From: Oceanospirillum linum
GTDB taxonomy: Bacteria; Pseudomonadota; Gammaproteobacteria; Pseudomonadales; Halomonadaceae
Assembly (NCBI RefSeq): GCF_001995095.2
Contig: NZ_MTSD02000001.1
Location: 558,001-622,000, forward strand
Direction of reading: 5' to 3'
DNA length: 64,000 bases
The notes under the pieces are model-generated. The model searched no databases and was not told the DNA's origin. It saw only the letters and a list, made by a program, of their open reading frames with translations. The position numbers were made by a program, and so were the translations under genes. Within the stretch, counting starts at the first letter, position 1. Each line of letters begins with the position of its first letter. Shown here one piece after another: positions 48,110-56,822 of the stretch.

Positions 48110-48844
48110 GTGACCAGCCTAAACCCACATCCACTAACCGATACGAAATACCCCGCCAGCCACCAGAGCTACTCTGATCTAGCGCAATGTACTTTCTATC
48201 CGGTCAAACCCGATCAGGAAACCTTGTACCCAACAGGGGATGACCCGGATGTACTCACTGAAATCTATCAACCCGGAGTTCGCTTAACCTGCTGGCAGCG
48301 TACTCCAGGTACCAAAGCGATGCACTACGTTAACTGGCTGACGGAAAGAGGTCACTTACTCCCTTTACGTCTTGTGGCTGCACCAGAGGCGCTGACAGAG
48401 CAACTGCAGAAAGACTTGCCAAATCACCCCGACCGGGCAAGCTTTATTGCCGATATTGTCTATCTGACAGAGATGTTCACATGCTTATTTGATATGGAGG
48501 AAGTAGGGCTGCGTCTATCTTTACTGACCCAGGCGATGTGCCCCCGATTCCATGTGGATCGTATCGGTGCAAGAATGGTATGCACCTATTCAGGCCAGGG
48601 TACTGAATGGCTTCCGAATGAGGCTATTGACCGTACAAAACTTGGCAGGGGCAGTCAGGGACTGACTGACGATCAATCCGGCTTATATCCACTGGAAATA
48701 ACGCCAAACCAGGTTGATACCGGTGATGTGGTTATTATGAAAGGCGATGCCTGGCCTGGTCACGAAGGACAAGGACTGGTGCACCGGTCTCCTGCATGCA
48801 GCCCTGATGAACCACGCTTATTTGTTAGTATGGATGTGATGTGA
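48110..48844 (+). CDS. DUF1826 family protein
   Basis: The start is taken as the GTG at 48110, with TTGGAG eight bases upstream; an ATG at 48077 lies within the palindrome and has no ribosome site. The product has 244 residues. The conserved core is LRLSLLTQAMCPRFHVDRIGARMVCTYSGQGTEWL and LIT-like GDVVIMKGDAWPGHEGQGLVHRSP, with a His/Cys set (CPRFHVD, GHEGQGLVHRSP) that resembles a metal-binding cupin/dioxygenase-type fold. DUF1826 genes are often found near zinc-responsive genes in other bacteria (general knowledge); no zinc gene is next to this one. Confidence 0.85.
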   Translation: MTSLNPHPLTDTKYPASHQSYSDLAQCTFYPVKPDQETLYPTGDDPDVLTEIYQPGVRLTCWQRTPGTKAMHYVNWLTERGHLLPLRLVAAPEALTEQLQKDLPNHPDRASFIADIVYLTEMFTCLFDMEEVGLRLSLLTQAMCPRFHVDRIGARMVCTYSGQGTEWLPNEAIDRTKLGRGSQGLTDDQSGLYPLEITPNQVDTGDVVIMKGDAWPGHEGQGLVHRSPACSPDEPRLFVSMDVM

Positions 48845-48911
48845 TCAGCATCCGTTTTTTACTTTATCCTATTGATGAACAATAATTTTTTGCTTTTTTC
48901 AGGCTTTTGGC

Positions 48912-48939
48912 TTGACCCCGATAAACACTTAACTATAAT
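48912..48939 (+). promoter_or_regulatory. tRNA-Leu promoter
   Basis: TTGACC (48912–48917), a 16-base spacer and TATAAT (48934–48939), then a GC-rich start region (CGCTCCG), 12 bases before the tRNA. Confidence 0.85.
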
Positions 48940-48951
48940 ACGCTCCGTGCT

Positions 48952-49036
<85 letters not shown>

Positions 49037-49095
49037 TCTTCTCTTCCCTCCGACTTGCTTTCTAATAAAGCAATCAATGAAGATGGCCCAGCACG

Positions 49096-49127
49096 GTTTT
49101 ACCGTTTTAGTTAAAACGCTGTAAAAC
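49096..49127. repeat. Nested inverted repeat between the two tRNA genes
   Basis: GTTTTAC-CGTTTTA-GT-TAAAACG-CT-GTAAAAC: 14 paired bases with a 2-base bulge, too small a loop to be perfect but stable as a hairpin. It may act in processing or termination of the first tRNA transcript. Confidence 0.55.
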
Positions 49128-49182
49128 AACAATTGCCCGATCAATGAGATCACCTCCTCAGATCAGCGGCATACGAAAAGAT

Positions 49183-49267
<85 letters not shown>

Positions 49268-49576
49268 TCTTTTCTTTTTAATCCCCACCAAAAAATCAAT
49301 CGTAATCAGATATAAAATCCACATCATGGCCTTTATTTCAGCTGCCTCTACTGGATTCACTCACCGCAATATTAAATCTTATTCACAACCAGGTACTCAA
49401 TTTTAGCCTGTGGATATCTCAACCCAAACCTTTGCACTTTTGCCGTACAAGCAAAAGCAGCCGTCAGTGAAAATCCAAACACGCATAGTACAAGCCAAAA
49501 TCAAAAAACCGGCCAGGGTTTTCACCCAAGCCGGTTCTGTAGATCGATCAGAAGATCAGTATCTGTCTAGCAGTTA
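49268..49576. other. Intergenic region after tRNA-Leu copy 2
   Basis: A 309-bp gap. It begins with a pyrimidine-rich tail of the tRNA and ends with the terminator of the minus-strand acyl-CoA dehydrogenase. No gene was seen. Confidence 0.7.
49503..49536 (-). terminator. Terminator after the first acyl-CoA dehydrogenase gene
   Basis: On the minus strand AACCGGC ... GCCGGTT with an inner GGGT/ACCC pair, followed by TTTT. Confidence 0.88.
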
Positions 49577-51373
49577 TTACTCACCGTAGAACAGCTCTTC
49601 TTCCAAGTCCATCAGGGTTTCTGCGCCAGCATTTACCTGTGCAGCCAGTGCTGCTGCCTTAGGCAGTACACGGGCGTAGAAGAAATTAGCAACCTTCACT
49701 TTAGAGCTGTAGAAGCCGCTGGTGTCTTCCGCTGCTTTAGGGGCTGCAACAGCAACCATACGAGCCCACATATAGGCGTATGTCACCAAACCAAACAGGT
49801 CCAGATAATCCTGAGATGCGGCACCGATCTCTTCCGGATTAGCTGCAGCCTTCTCAATAACACCTTCGGTCACCTGAACCAGGGTATCCACAGCAGCCGC
49901 TAGCTTCGCAAGGTAAGGCTGAACCTGTGCGTTATCAGCATTCGCCTCGATAAAGCTACGGATATCCTGTTCGAACAGTTTTACATACTCACCCTTATTA
50001 GAAACCACTTTACGACCCATCAGATCAAGCGCCTGAATACCGTTAGTGCCTTCGTAGATCTGTGCAATACGGGCATCACGAACATACTGTTCTGCGCCCC
50101 ATTCACGGATATAACCCTGACCACCGTAGATCTGCTGAGCAGAGATCGTGCAATCCAGGCCACGGTCTGTCAGATAGGACTTAGCGACCGGTGTCATTAA
50201 CGCCACAAGTGCTGCCGCCTTCTTACGAACATCAGCATCTTCATGGAACTTAGACATATCCAGCTGCATGCCCACGTATGACGCAAACGCACGACCCGCT
50301 TCGTTGAAAGCACGTACATTCAGAGCCATGCGACGCACATCAGGGTGAACCAGAATGTTGTCTGCGGCTTTCTCAGGGTACTTGGCACCACCCGGCGCAC
50401 GGGACTGAATACGCTCCTGAGCAAAGTCCATGGCACTCTGATAAGCAACTTCACCGAGCCCCAGCCCCTGAATACCGATAGACAGACGCTCGTAGTTCAT
50501 CATAGTGAACATGCAGGCCAAACCTTTGTTCGGCTCTCCGATCATCCAGCCCTGAGCACCGTCAAAGTTCATCACGCAGGTCGCAGAACCTTTAATACCC
50601 ATTTTGTGCTCAATAGAGCCACAGAATGCCGGGTTACGCTCGCCCAGTGAGCCATCTTCATTGATCAGGAATTTGGGCACCATAAACAGGGAGATACCCC
50701 GGGAACCAGCCGGCGCATCCGGCAACTTAGCCAGTACCAGATGAATAATGTTCTCGGACAGGTCATGCTCACCACCGGTGATAAAGATCTTAGTACCTGT
50801 AATATTATAAGAGCCATCAGTATTAGGCTCTGCTTTTGTGCGGATCAATCCAAGATCTGTACCGGAATGCGGCTCGGTCAGGCACATAGTACCCATCCAG
50901 CGGCCTTCGTACATTGCAGGTAGCAGCTGCTCTTTCATTTCATCACTGGCGTGATTATCAAGGCACAGCGTAGCACCTGAGTTCAGCGCCGGGTAGAGAG
51001 CAAAAGAAGCGTTTGAAGCATACAGCATCTCTTCAAACAACACGGTCAGCATCTTAGGCATGCCCTGACCGCCAAATTCGATATTACCACCAAGGCCCAT
51101 CCAGCCACTCTCAGCCATCAGCTGGAACGCTTCTTTAAAGCCTTTCGGAGTGGTTACTTCACCATCATTGAACTGACAGCCTTCTTCATCACCAGTACGG
51201 TTCAGAGGAAACAGTTCATTTTCGTTAACCTTGGCGCCTTCTTCAAGAATCGCATCAACCAGGTCAGGTGTCACTTCCTGAGTTGCCGGCATGGTAGACC
51301 AAAGCTTGTCAGCTTCAAAAACTTCATTCAGAACAAAACGCATATCGCGTAAAGGAGCTTTATACTTTGCCAT
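49577..51373 (-). CDS. Acyl-CoA dehydrogenase, FadE/DmdC-like (paralogue 1)
   Basis: FAD-dependent acyl-CoA dehydrogenase of 598 residues, larger than the ~390-residue short/medium-chain class. It has the N-terminal extension typical of this class (MAKYKAPLRDMRFVLNEVFE), the core motifs GTMCLTEPHSGTDLGLI, TGTKIFITGGEHDL and QIYGGQGYIREWGAEQYVRDARIAQIYEGTNGIQALDL, and a C-terminal helical domain. Family members include Pseudomonas FadE-type enzymes for medium/long-chain acyl-CoA and the DMSP-pathway enzyme DmdC; sequence reading cannot decide. It lies directly downstream of its paralogue, separated by a terminator. Confidence 0.93.
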   Translation of the reverse strand: MAKYKAPLRDMRFVLNEVFEADKLWSTMPATQEVTPDLVDAILEEGAKVNENELFPLNRTGDEEGCQFNDGEVTTPKGFKEAFQLMAESGWMGLGGNIEFGGQGMPKMLTVLFEEMLYASNASFALYPALNSGATLCLDNHASDEMKEQLLPAMYEGRWMGTMCLTEPHSGTDLGLIRTKAEPNTDGSYNITGTKIFITGGEHDLSENIIHLVLAKLPDAPAGSRGISLFMVPKFLINEDGSLGERNPAFCGSIEHKMGIKGSATCVMNFDGAQGWMIGEPNKGLACMFTMMNYERLSIGIQGLGLGEVAYQSAMDFAQERIQSRAPGGAKYPEKAADNILVHPDVRRMALNVRAFNEAGRAFASYVGMQLDMSKFHEDADVRKKAAALVALMTPVAKSYLTDRGLDCTISAQQIYGGQGYIREWGAEQYVRDARIAQIYEGTNGIQALDLMGRKVVSNKGEYVKLFEQDIRSFIEANADNAQVQPYLAKLAAAVDTLVQVTEGVIEKAAANPEEIGAASQDYLDLFGLVTYAYMWARMVAVAAPKAAEDTSGFYSSKVKVANFFYARVLPKAAALAAQVNAGAETLMDLEEELFYGE

Positions 51374-51744
51374 GGGGCGTACTTCCTCGATTCTTTATCG
51401 TTAATTCCAGCCTGCACAGTGAGCTAATAAGATAACTCAAACTGCATTGCGTCCTGTTACAGGTGCTATTTTCACATAGGATATAGACAGCCTGAAAAGA
51501 TTCGACCAGATTCTGGTTTTCAGTCATATTACTGAATGAAACGTTAGGCTACCAGCCCACTGCGTGACTTGCGGGTTCAGTTTATACGCAGGCTTCAGCC
51601 ATTGTGCATCGCAGGGTAGAGCCAGTGCAAACTGCAGGAAAGTCAAGAGATGAGCGCTTTATAGTAAGACCTATAAAACGCTATTAAAAAACGGGCCCTC
51701 CATGGCCCGTATCAATCATCAGAACAAATGATCACAAAATAAAA
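51374..51744. other. Intergenic region between the acyl-CoA dehydrogenase genes
   Basis: A 371-bp gap holding the terminator of paralogue 2 (51685–51710) and the upstream region of paralogue 1, with an inverted repeat CTGAAAA/TTTTCAG (51492–51498, 51517–51523) about 120 bp before the start codon. No copy of the TTCAAAC/GTTTGAA operator seen upstream of paralogue 2 was found here. No gene was seen. Confidence 0.65.
51685..51710 (-). terminator. Terminator after the second acyl-CoA dehydrogenase gene
   Basis: On the minus strand ACGGGCC-ATGGAG-GGCCCGT followed by six T-rich bases. Confidence 0.9.
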
Positions 51745-53550
51745 TCAGATCTCGAAACCAGCACCAAACTGATCCGCATCCATCGCCATCAGCGAGTCTC
51801 CGCCCTCTGCAATCGTCGCCACCAACGATTTGGTGCGCGGTAGTAACTTGCTGAAGTAGAACTCTGCCGTTGCCAGCTTACCTTTATAAAAGGAGGTTTC
51901 CGTTGTGCCATTAGCCAGTGCTTCCTGAGCAACCTTAGCGGCTTGCGCCCAGAAATATGCCAGCGTGACATAACCTGAGTACATCAGGTAGTCCACAGAT
52001 GCAGCACCAACCTCTTCACGATTCTGCATCGCCTTCATACCGATCTGCATCGTGATATCGCCCCACTCCTTGTTCAACTTCGCAAGAGGAGCAACAAATT
52101 TCACCATATCGGAATTACCTTCCTCGGTCTGACAGAACTTATGCACCTGCTTAGTGAACTTGCGCAGACTTTCACCCTGGTTCATCAGAATCTTACGACC
52201 CAGAAGATCCAGCGCCTGAATACCTGTTGTGCCCTCGTACAAACGAGTGATACGTGCATCGCGTACAAACTGCTCCATACCCCACTCATGGATAAAGCCA
52301 TGACCACCAAAGATCTGAATACCTTCATTGGTGGCTTCAAAGCCCGCTTCCGTCAGGAAGGCTTTAACAATCGGTGTCAGCAGACCTAATAACTCATCGG
52401 CTTCTTTACCCGTCTCACCACCAGCAGATACCTGATCGATCAGTTGTGCAGTGTAATAGATAAGTGCACGACCGCCTTCGGCAAATGCTTTCTGTGTCAG
52501 CAGCATGCGGCGTACATCAGGATGGACAATAATAGGGTCAGCCGCTTTCTCAGGTGCTTTAGGGCCGCTCAGAGCACGCATCTGCAAACGATCACGGGCA
52601 TAAGCCAGGGCATTCTGGAATGAAACCTCAGTCAGTCCCAGCCCCTGAATACCAACACCAATACGGGCAGCATTCATCATCACAAACATGTAGGACAAGC
52701 CTTTGTTCGGCTCACCAATCAGATAACCTTTGGCATTATCAAAGTTCATTACGCAGGTGCTGTTACCATGGATACCCATTTTATGCTCGATGGAACCACA
52801 CTGCACACCGTTACGCTCGCCTGCTTCACCGCTCGCATCCGGAGTAAATTTCGGCACGATAAATAGCGAAATACCCTTAGAACCTTCCGGAGCCCCAGGC
52901 AACTTTGCCAGTACCAGGTGCACAATATTGTCAGACATATCGTGCTCGCCGGCCGAGATGAAGATCTTAGTTCCACTGATTGCATAGCTATCACCATCCA
53001 GCGGCTCAGCTTTAGTACGAATCAGACCCAGATCGGTACCACAGTGAGGCTCCGTCAGACACATGGTGCCAGTCCAGCTACCTTCAATCATCTTAGTCAG
53101 GTAAAGTTCTTTCTGTTCTTCAGTACCATGGTGCAGCAGGGCATCCATAGCTCCGTGTGACAGCCCTGGATACATACCCCATGACAGGTTAGATGAGCAG
53201 ATCATCTCATTCAGAACCATACCCAGAGACTGTGGTAAGCCCTGACCACCATAACGAGTGTCTTGGGTCATGGAAGGCCAACCACCTTCAACGTACTGCT
53301 TATAAGCTTCTTTAAAGCCTTTAGGTGTAACAACCTCGCCATCGTTAAACTGGCAGCCTTCAGCATCACCGCTTTGATTCAGAGGTGTCAAAACTTCTTC
53401 AGTAAACTTTGCCCCCTCTTCCAAAATGGCATTCACAATTTCCGGAGATGCCTCATCCCCATTTGGCAGCTGTGCGTAGTGGGCAGGAAAATCCAGCATC
53501 TCGTCCATTACAAAACGGATATCACGCAGGGGAGCTTTATATGTTGGCAT
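51745..53550 (-). CDS. Acyl-CoA dehydrogenase, FadE/DmdC-like (paralogue 2)
   Basis: A 601-residue FAD enzyme, similar over its whole length to paralogue 1 (MPTYKAPLRDIRFVMDEMLDF; GTMCLTEPHCGTDLGLI; SGTKIFISAGEHDMSDN; QIFGGHGFIHEWGMEQFVRDARITRLYEGTTGIQALDLLG). The pair must come from a duplication, probably old, since many positions differ. Likely role is beta-oxidation of medium- or long-chain acyl-CoA. A fatty-acid-regulator-type operator lies about 100 bp upstream. Confidence 0.93.
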   Translation of the reverse strand: MPTYKAPLRDIRFVMDEMLDFPAHYAQLPNGDEASPEIVNAILEEGAKFTEEVLTPLNQSGDAEGCQFNDGEVVTPKGFKEAYKQYVEGGWPSMTQDTRYGGQGLPQSLGMVLNEMICSSNLSWGMYPGLSHGAMDALLHHGTEEQKELYLTKMIEGSWTGTMCLTEPHCGTDLGLIRTKAEPLDGDSYAISGTKIFISAGEHDMSDNIVHLVLAKLPGAPEGSKGISLFIVPKFTPDASGEAGERNGVQCGSIEHKMGIHGNSTCVMNFDNAKGYLIGEPNKGLSYMFVMMNAARIGVGIQGLGLTEVSFQNALAYARDRLQMRALSGPKAPEKAADPIIVHPDVRRMLLTQKAFAEGGRALIYYTAQLIDQVSAGGETGKEADELLGLLTPIVKAFLTEAGFEATNEGIQIFGGHGFIHEWGMEQFVRDARITRLYEGTTGIQALDLLGRKILMNQGESLRKFTKQVHKFCQTEEGNSDMVKFVAPLAKLNKEWGDITMQIGMKAMQNREEVGAASVDYLMYSGYVTLAYFWAQAAKVAQEALANGTTETSFYKGKLATAEFYFSKLLPRTKSLVATIAEGGDSLMAMDADQFGAGFEI

Positions 53551-53645
53551 ATTGACCTCGGCTTAACTGTTCTTGTTGTACCAGCCTGTAGCTTCTCAGG
53601 AGAATGTCACCCAAGACGCCAGACAGTGTAAATAGAGAAATCTAA

Positions 53646-53663
53646 TTCAAACGTATGTTTGAA
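53646..53663. promoter_or_regulatory. Candidate PsrA/FadR-type operator
   Basis: TTCAAAC-GTAT-GTTTGAA is a perfect inverted repeat. It fits the GAAAC/CAAAC-N2-4-GTTTG/GTTTC pattern bound by the fatty-acid-sensing TetR regulator PsrA in pseudomonads, and lies 96–113 bp upstream of the paralogue 2 start codon. Confidence 0.6.
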
Positions 53664-53817
53664 ACTTAAGTCAGACGAAGATCAGGGTCAAGTGGTATTT
53701 TACTTAAATTGATGCCCAGACGGTCGGGCCAGGATATTAGACGTGCAAAAAAAGCCTGTAGCGTGATGCTTCAGCAATTAGAACCGGCTATCAAATCAAC
53801 ACTATAAACCATATAAA

Positions 53818-54582
53818 TCAAACAGTTACTGCAACCTGCTGACCCAATGGCTGAGGTGGAAAACTCAACCCCATGGTGTCAAATCGATCTTTCAGCTGCT
53901 GAGCAACCGTCATGCCTGTTGCACTCTCTTGACCACCCACAAAACTCTGAGGAAAGTTCAGACCAAAAGAAAAACTCTTAGGTTCTTTATATATTCCGGA
54001 AGGAAACTGAGGGTAGAGTTCATCGGGCTCGTTCTGCGAGGGTTCATCTGTCAAACCGGTATCGTTGGAATCTTTGGTGTTCTCAGATTCTGTAACACGC
54101 TCATGAAAGTCCCTCTCCAGAATCTCTACCCGTGCTTCATTCCCCATTGCCCGAGCTTCAGCGGCAACTTTCAGGTCTTGCTCAGACGGCTGCGCCGGGG
54201 CCAAAGCAGCCCGCTCAACAACCTGGGATTTATCCAAAGTTGCCTCAGGATCATCGGGAACCGGAGAAGTATCTATTGTCACCTGACCACCAACTGCATA
54301 CTCACGACCATCAGGGCCTTCTGTCATATCATACGAGGGTGCAGAAGCATAACGACCACCCACCGAAGCATGGGCTTCTTCGTGGGCCCGAACCTCCTGA
54401 TCACGCTTGCTCAGTTCGGAAATAACCTGATTTTTTTCCCGCTCAAGAAGCGCCTTCTCACTATCAATATCAGCTTGCTCAGCAGCATCGGCATTCACAG
54501 TCTCAGCCGCCCGCTCTTTCTCACGGTAATCCTGGACAAGGCGAGTATATCGAGTTGAACTGCTGACAGAAGGCGTTTCCAT
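53818..54582 (-). CDS. SprA-type putative metalloprotease
   Basis: A 254-residue protein with no signal peptide or membrane helix. A coiled, charged N-terminus (ALLEREKNQVISELSKRDQEVRAHEEAH) leads into the conserved block GGRYASAPSYDMTEGPDGREYAVGGQVTIDTSPVPDDPEATLDKSQVVERAALAPAQPSEQDLKVA. HEEAH (67–71) has the HExxH form of zinc proteases. This block is characteristic of the SprA/CJM1_0395-like putative metalloprotease family, whose function is unknown. The C-terminal half is acidic and proline-rich. It stands alone between the acyl-CoA dehydrogenase genes and rpoD. Confidence 0.85.
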   Translation of the reverse strand: METPSVSSSTRYTRLVQDYREKERAAETVNADAAEQADIDSEKALLEREKNQVISELSKRDQEVRAHEEAHASVGGRYASAPSYDMTEGPDGREYAVGGQVTIDTSPVPDDPEATLDKSQVVERAALAPAQPSEQDLKVAAEARAMGNEARVEILERDFHERVTESENTKDSNDTGLTDEPSQNEPDELYPQFPSGIYKEPKSFSFGLNFPQSFVGGQESATGMTVAQQLKDRFDTMGLSFPPQPLGQQVAVTV

Positions 54583-54902
54583 AAAAATAACCTTTAATGA
54601 ATGATTAGCCAGATATTAACCAATCGAGTGTTCTATTCATTATGGCGAACTTCTCAGTTTTTTTCATAACCTAATATTGTGAAACAGTTCTGACTTATAA
54701 CAATTCATTTTAATACAAGAAAAAAACATGTTATTAGTGCATTGATATATCAGGAGTTTTATAAAATTTTATCCAGAAATGGGAAAAGCACCGCTTCATT
54801 GATTTTTATTCACAAAAAAGCCTCGCAAATAGCGAGGCTTTCATGTTCATGCAAAGTGACGGCCCTGAAACGTTCGGTCATCACTTTTACTGAGTAATAA
54901 AT
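54583..54902. other. Intergenic region between the SprA-type gene and rpoD
   Basis: A 320-bp AT-rich gap containing the rpoD terminator and the upstream region of the SprA-type gene. I could not define a convincing promoter. No gene was seen. Confidence 0.65.
54814..54840 (-). terminator. Terminator of the rpsU-dnaG-rpoD operon
   Basis: On the minus strand AAGCCTCGC-TATTT-GCGAGGCTT followed by TTTT, 63 bp past the rpoD stop. Confidence 0.92.
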
Positions 54903-56711
54903 CTACTCATCAATAAAGCTACGAAGGTGCTCAGAGCGCGTAGGATGACGCAATTTACGTAGCGCTTTCGCCTCAATCTGGCGAATACGCTCACGGGTTA
55001 CATCAAACTGCTTACCCACTTCCTCCAGCGTATGGTCGGTATTCATATCAATACCAAAACGCATACGCAGAACTTTGGCTTCACGACCTGTAAGCCCACC
55101 CAGAACAGAACGGGTAGCTTCAATTAAGCCTTCGCCTGTTGCTGTGTCAATCGGTGAATCAGTGCCTACATCTTCAATGAAATCACCCAGATGTGAATCT
55201 TCATCATCACCGATCGGCGTTTCCATAGAGATCGGCTCTTTAGCGATTTTCAGCACTTTGCGTACTTTATCTTCCGGCATCTCCATACGCTCACCCAGCT
55301 CTTCTGGAGTAGGCTCGCGCCCCATCTCCTGAAGCATCTGGCGTGAAACACGGTTCAGCTTGTTGATCGTTTCGATCATATGCACCGGAATACGGATAGT
55401 ACGCGCCTGGTCAGCAATGGAACGGGTAATTGCCTGACGAATCCACCAAGTCGCATACGTCGAGAACTTATAACCCCGACGGTATTCAAACTTATCTACC
55501 GCTTTCATCAGACCGATATTGCCTTCCTGAATCAGATCCAGGAACTGCAAACCACGGTTGGTGTACTTCTTAGCGATGGAGATAACAAGACGCAGGTTAG
55601 CTTCAACCATCTCTTTCTTCGCACGGCGAGCTTTGGCTTCACCAATCGACATGCGACGATTAACTTCTTTAATCTCACTAAGGTTCAGGCTGACATCTTT
55701 TTCCACAGCCAGAATTTTGCGTTGACATCGCAAAATTTCAATACGCAAAGCTTCCAGCTTTTCAGCATACTTTGGCTTATCAGCCAGTACATTATCTAAC
55801 CATTCAAGATTCGTTTCATTGCCTGGGAAAGAGGTAATAAACTCTTTACGCGTCATTTTAGCTTTACGAACACAAAGCTGCATGACCCGACGCTCCTGAC
55901 GACGAATTTCATCCATACTGTTACGCACACGAGCAACCATGGCGTCAAAGTTTTTAGGCGTCAGCTTGATAGGCGCAAAATAATCAGCAAGCTCCATCTG
56001 AGCAGCTTTATATTCGGCGCTGTCAGTACCTTTCGTCTCTGATGCATTCAGAACTGCATCGTGCAGCTCCTGCAGACGGGTGAAGCGAATACGGGCCTCT
56101 TCCGGATCCGGGCCACTTTCTGCTTCTTCCTCATCATCAAGATCATCGTCACTTTTGGCACTGGCAACCGGACCTGGCGTTACTTCGCCGTCATCCGGAT
56201 CAATATAGCCAATAAGCAGATCACTCAGACGACCTTCTTCTGTCTGAGTTTGCTCATAGGTGTCCAGAACCTTCTGAATGGTTCCGGGCAGATACGATAC
56301 GGCGTGCATAACCTCGCGCAGACCTTCCTCAATGCGCTTGGCGATCACAATTTCGCCTTCACGTGTCAGAAGCTCTACAGTACCCATCTCACGCATATAC
56401 ATGCGAACAGGGTCGGTGGTACGACCAACATCAGACTCCACTGCCGCCAATGCAGCAACAGCTTCTTCGGCGACAACTTCATCCGTTGAGGAATCACCAT
56501 CGGTCATCAACAGGGTTTCTGCATCAGGTGCTTCCTCAGAAACACTGATACCCATGTCGTTAATCATACGAATAATATCTTCAACCTGATCAGGGTCTGA
56601 AATATCTTCCGGGAGGTGATCATTTACTTCTGCGTAGGTGAGGTAGCCCTGTTCCTTTCCGCGGGCGATCAATTCCTTCAAGCGCGACTGTTGCTGCTCA
56701 TTTCCAGCCAT
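54903..56711 (-). CDS. rpoD: Primary sigma factor RpoD (sigma-70)
   Basis: The 602-residue protein has region 1.1 ([30 protein letters not shown]), region 1.2 ([22 protein letters not shown]), a non-conserved acidic insert, region 2 ([55 protein letters not shown]), region 3 and region 4.2 ([29 protein letters not shown]). Last gene of the macromolecular-synthesis operon rpsU-dnaG-rpoD. The 111-bp gap from dnaG carries a weak hairpin with a T-run. Confidence 0.99.
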   Translation of the reverse strand: MAGNEQQQSRLKELIARGKEQGYLTYAEVNDHLPEDISDPDQVEDIIRMINDMGISVSEEAPDAETLLMTDGDSSTDEVVAEEAVAALAAVESDVGRTTDPVRMYMREMGTVELLTREGEIVIAKRIEEGLREVMHAVSYLPGTIQKVLDTYEQTQTEEGRLSDLLIGYIDPDDGEVTPGPVASAKSDDDLDDEEEAESGPDPEEARIRFTRLQELHDAVLNASETKGTDSAEYKAAQMELADYFAPIKLTPKNFDAMVARVRNSMDEIRRQERRVMQLCVRKAKMTRKEFITSFPGNETNLEWLDNVLADKPKYAEKLEALRIEILRCQRKILAVEKDVSLNLSEIKEVNRRMSIGEAKARRAKKEMVEANLRLVISIAKKYTNRGLQFLDLIQEGNIGLMKAVDKFEYRRGYKFSTYATWWIRQAITRSIADQARTIRIPVHMIETINKLNRVSRQMLQEMGREPTPEELGERMEMPEDKVRKVLKIAKEPISMETPIGDDEDSHLGDFIEDVGTDSPIDTATGEGLIEATRSVLGGLTGREAKVLRMRFGIDMNTDHTLEEVGKQFDVTRERIRQIEAKALRKLRHPTRSEHLRSFIDE

Positions 56712-56751
56712 AGATACCCTATCTCAAATGTAGTGCAAAGAACGAGGTGGG

Positions 56752-56778
56752 AAAAATGCTAAGCGTTCAAATTTAGCA
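56752..56778 (-). terminator. Weak hairpin with T-run between dnaG and rpoD
   Basis: On the minus strand TGCTAA-N10-TTAGCA followed by TTTTT. Only a 6-bp stem, so at most a partial terminator or a processing site; in E. coli the same gap holds an RNA processing site. Confidence 0.5.
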
Positions 56779-56822
56779 CAATTCGGCCTTGACTTCCACC
56801 AGATTCTAAATTATTGCGAAAC

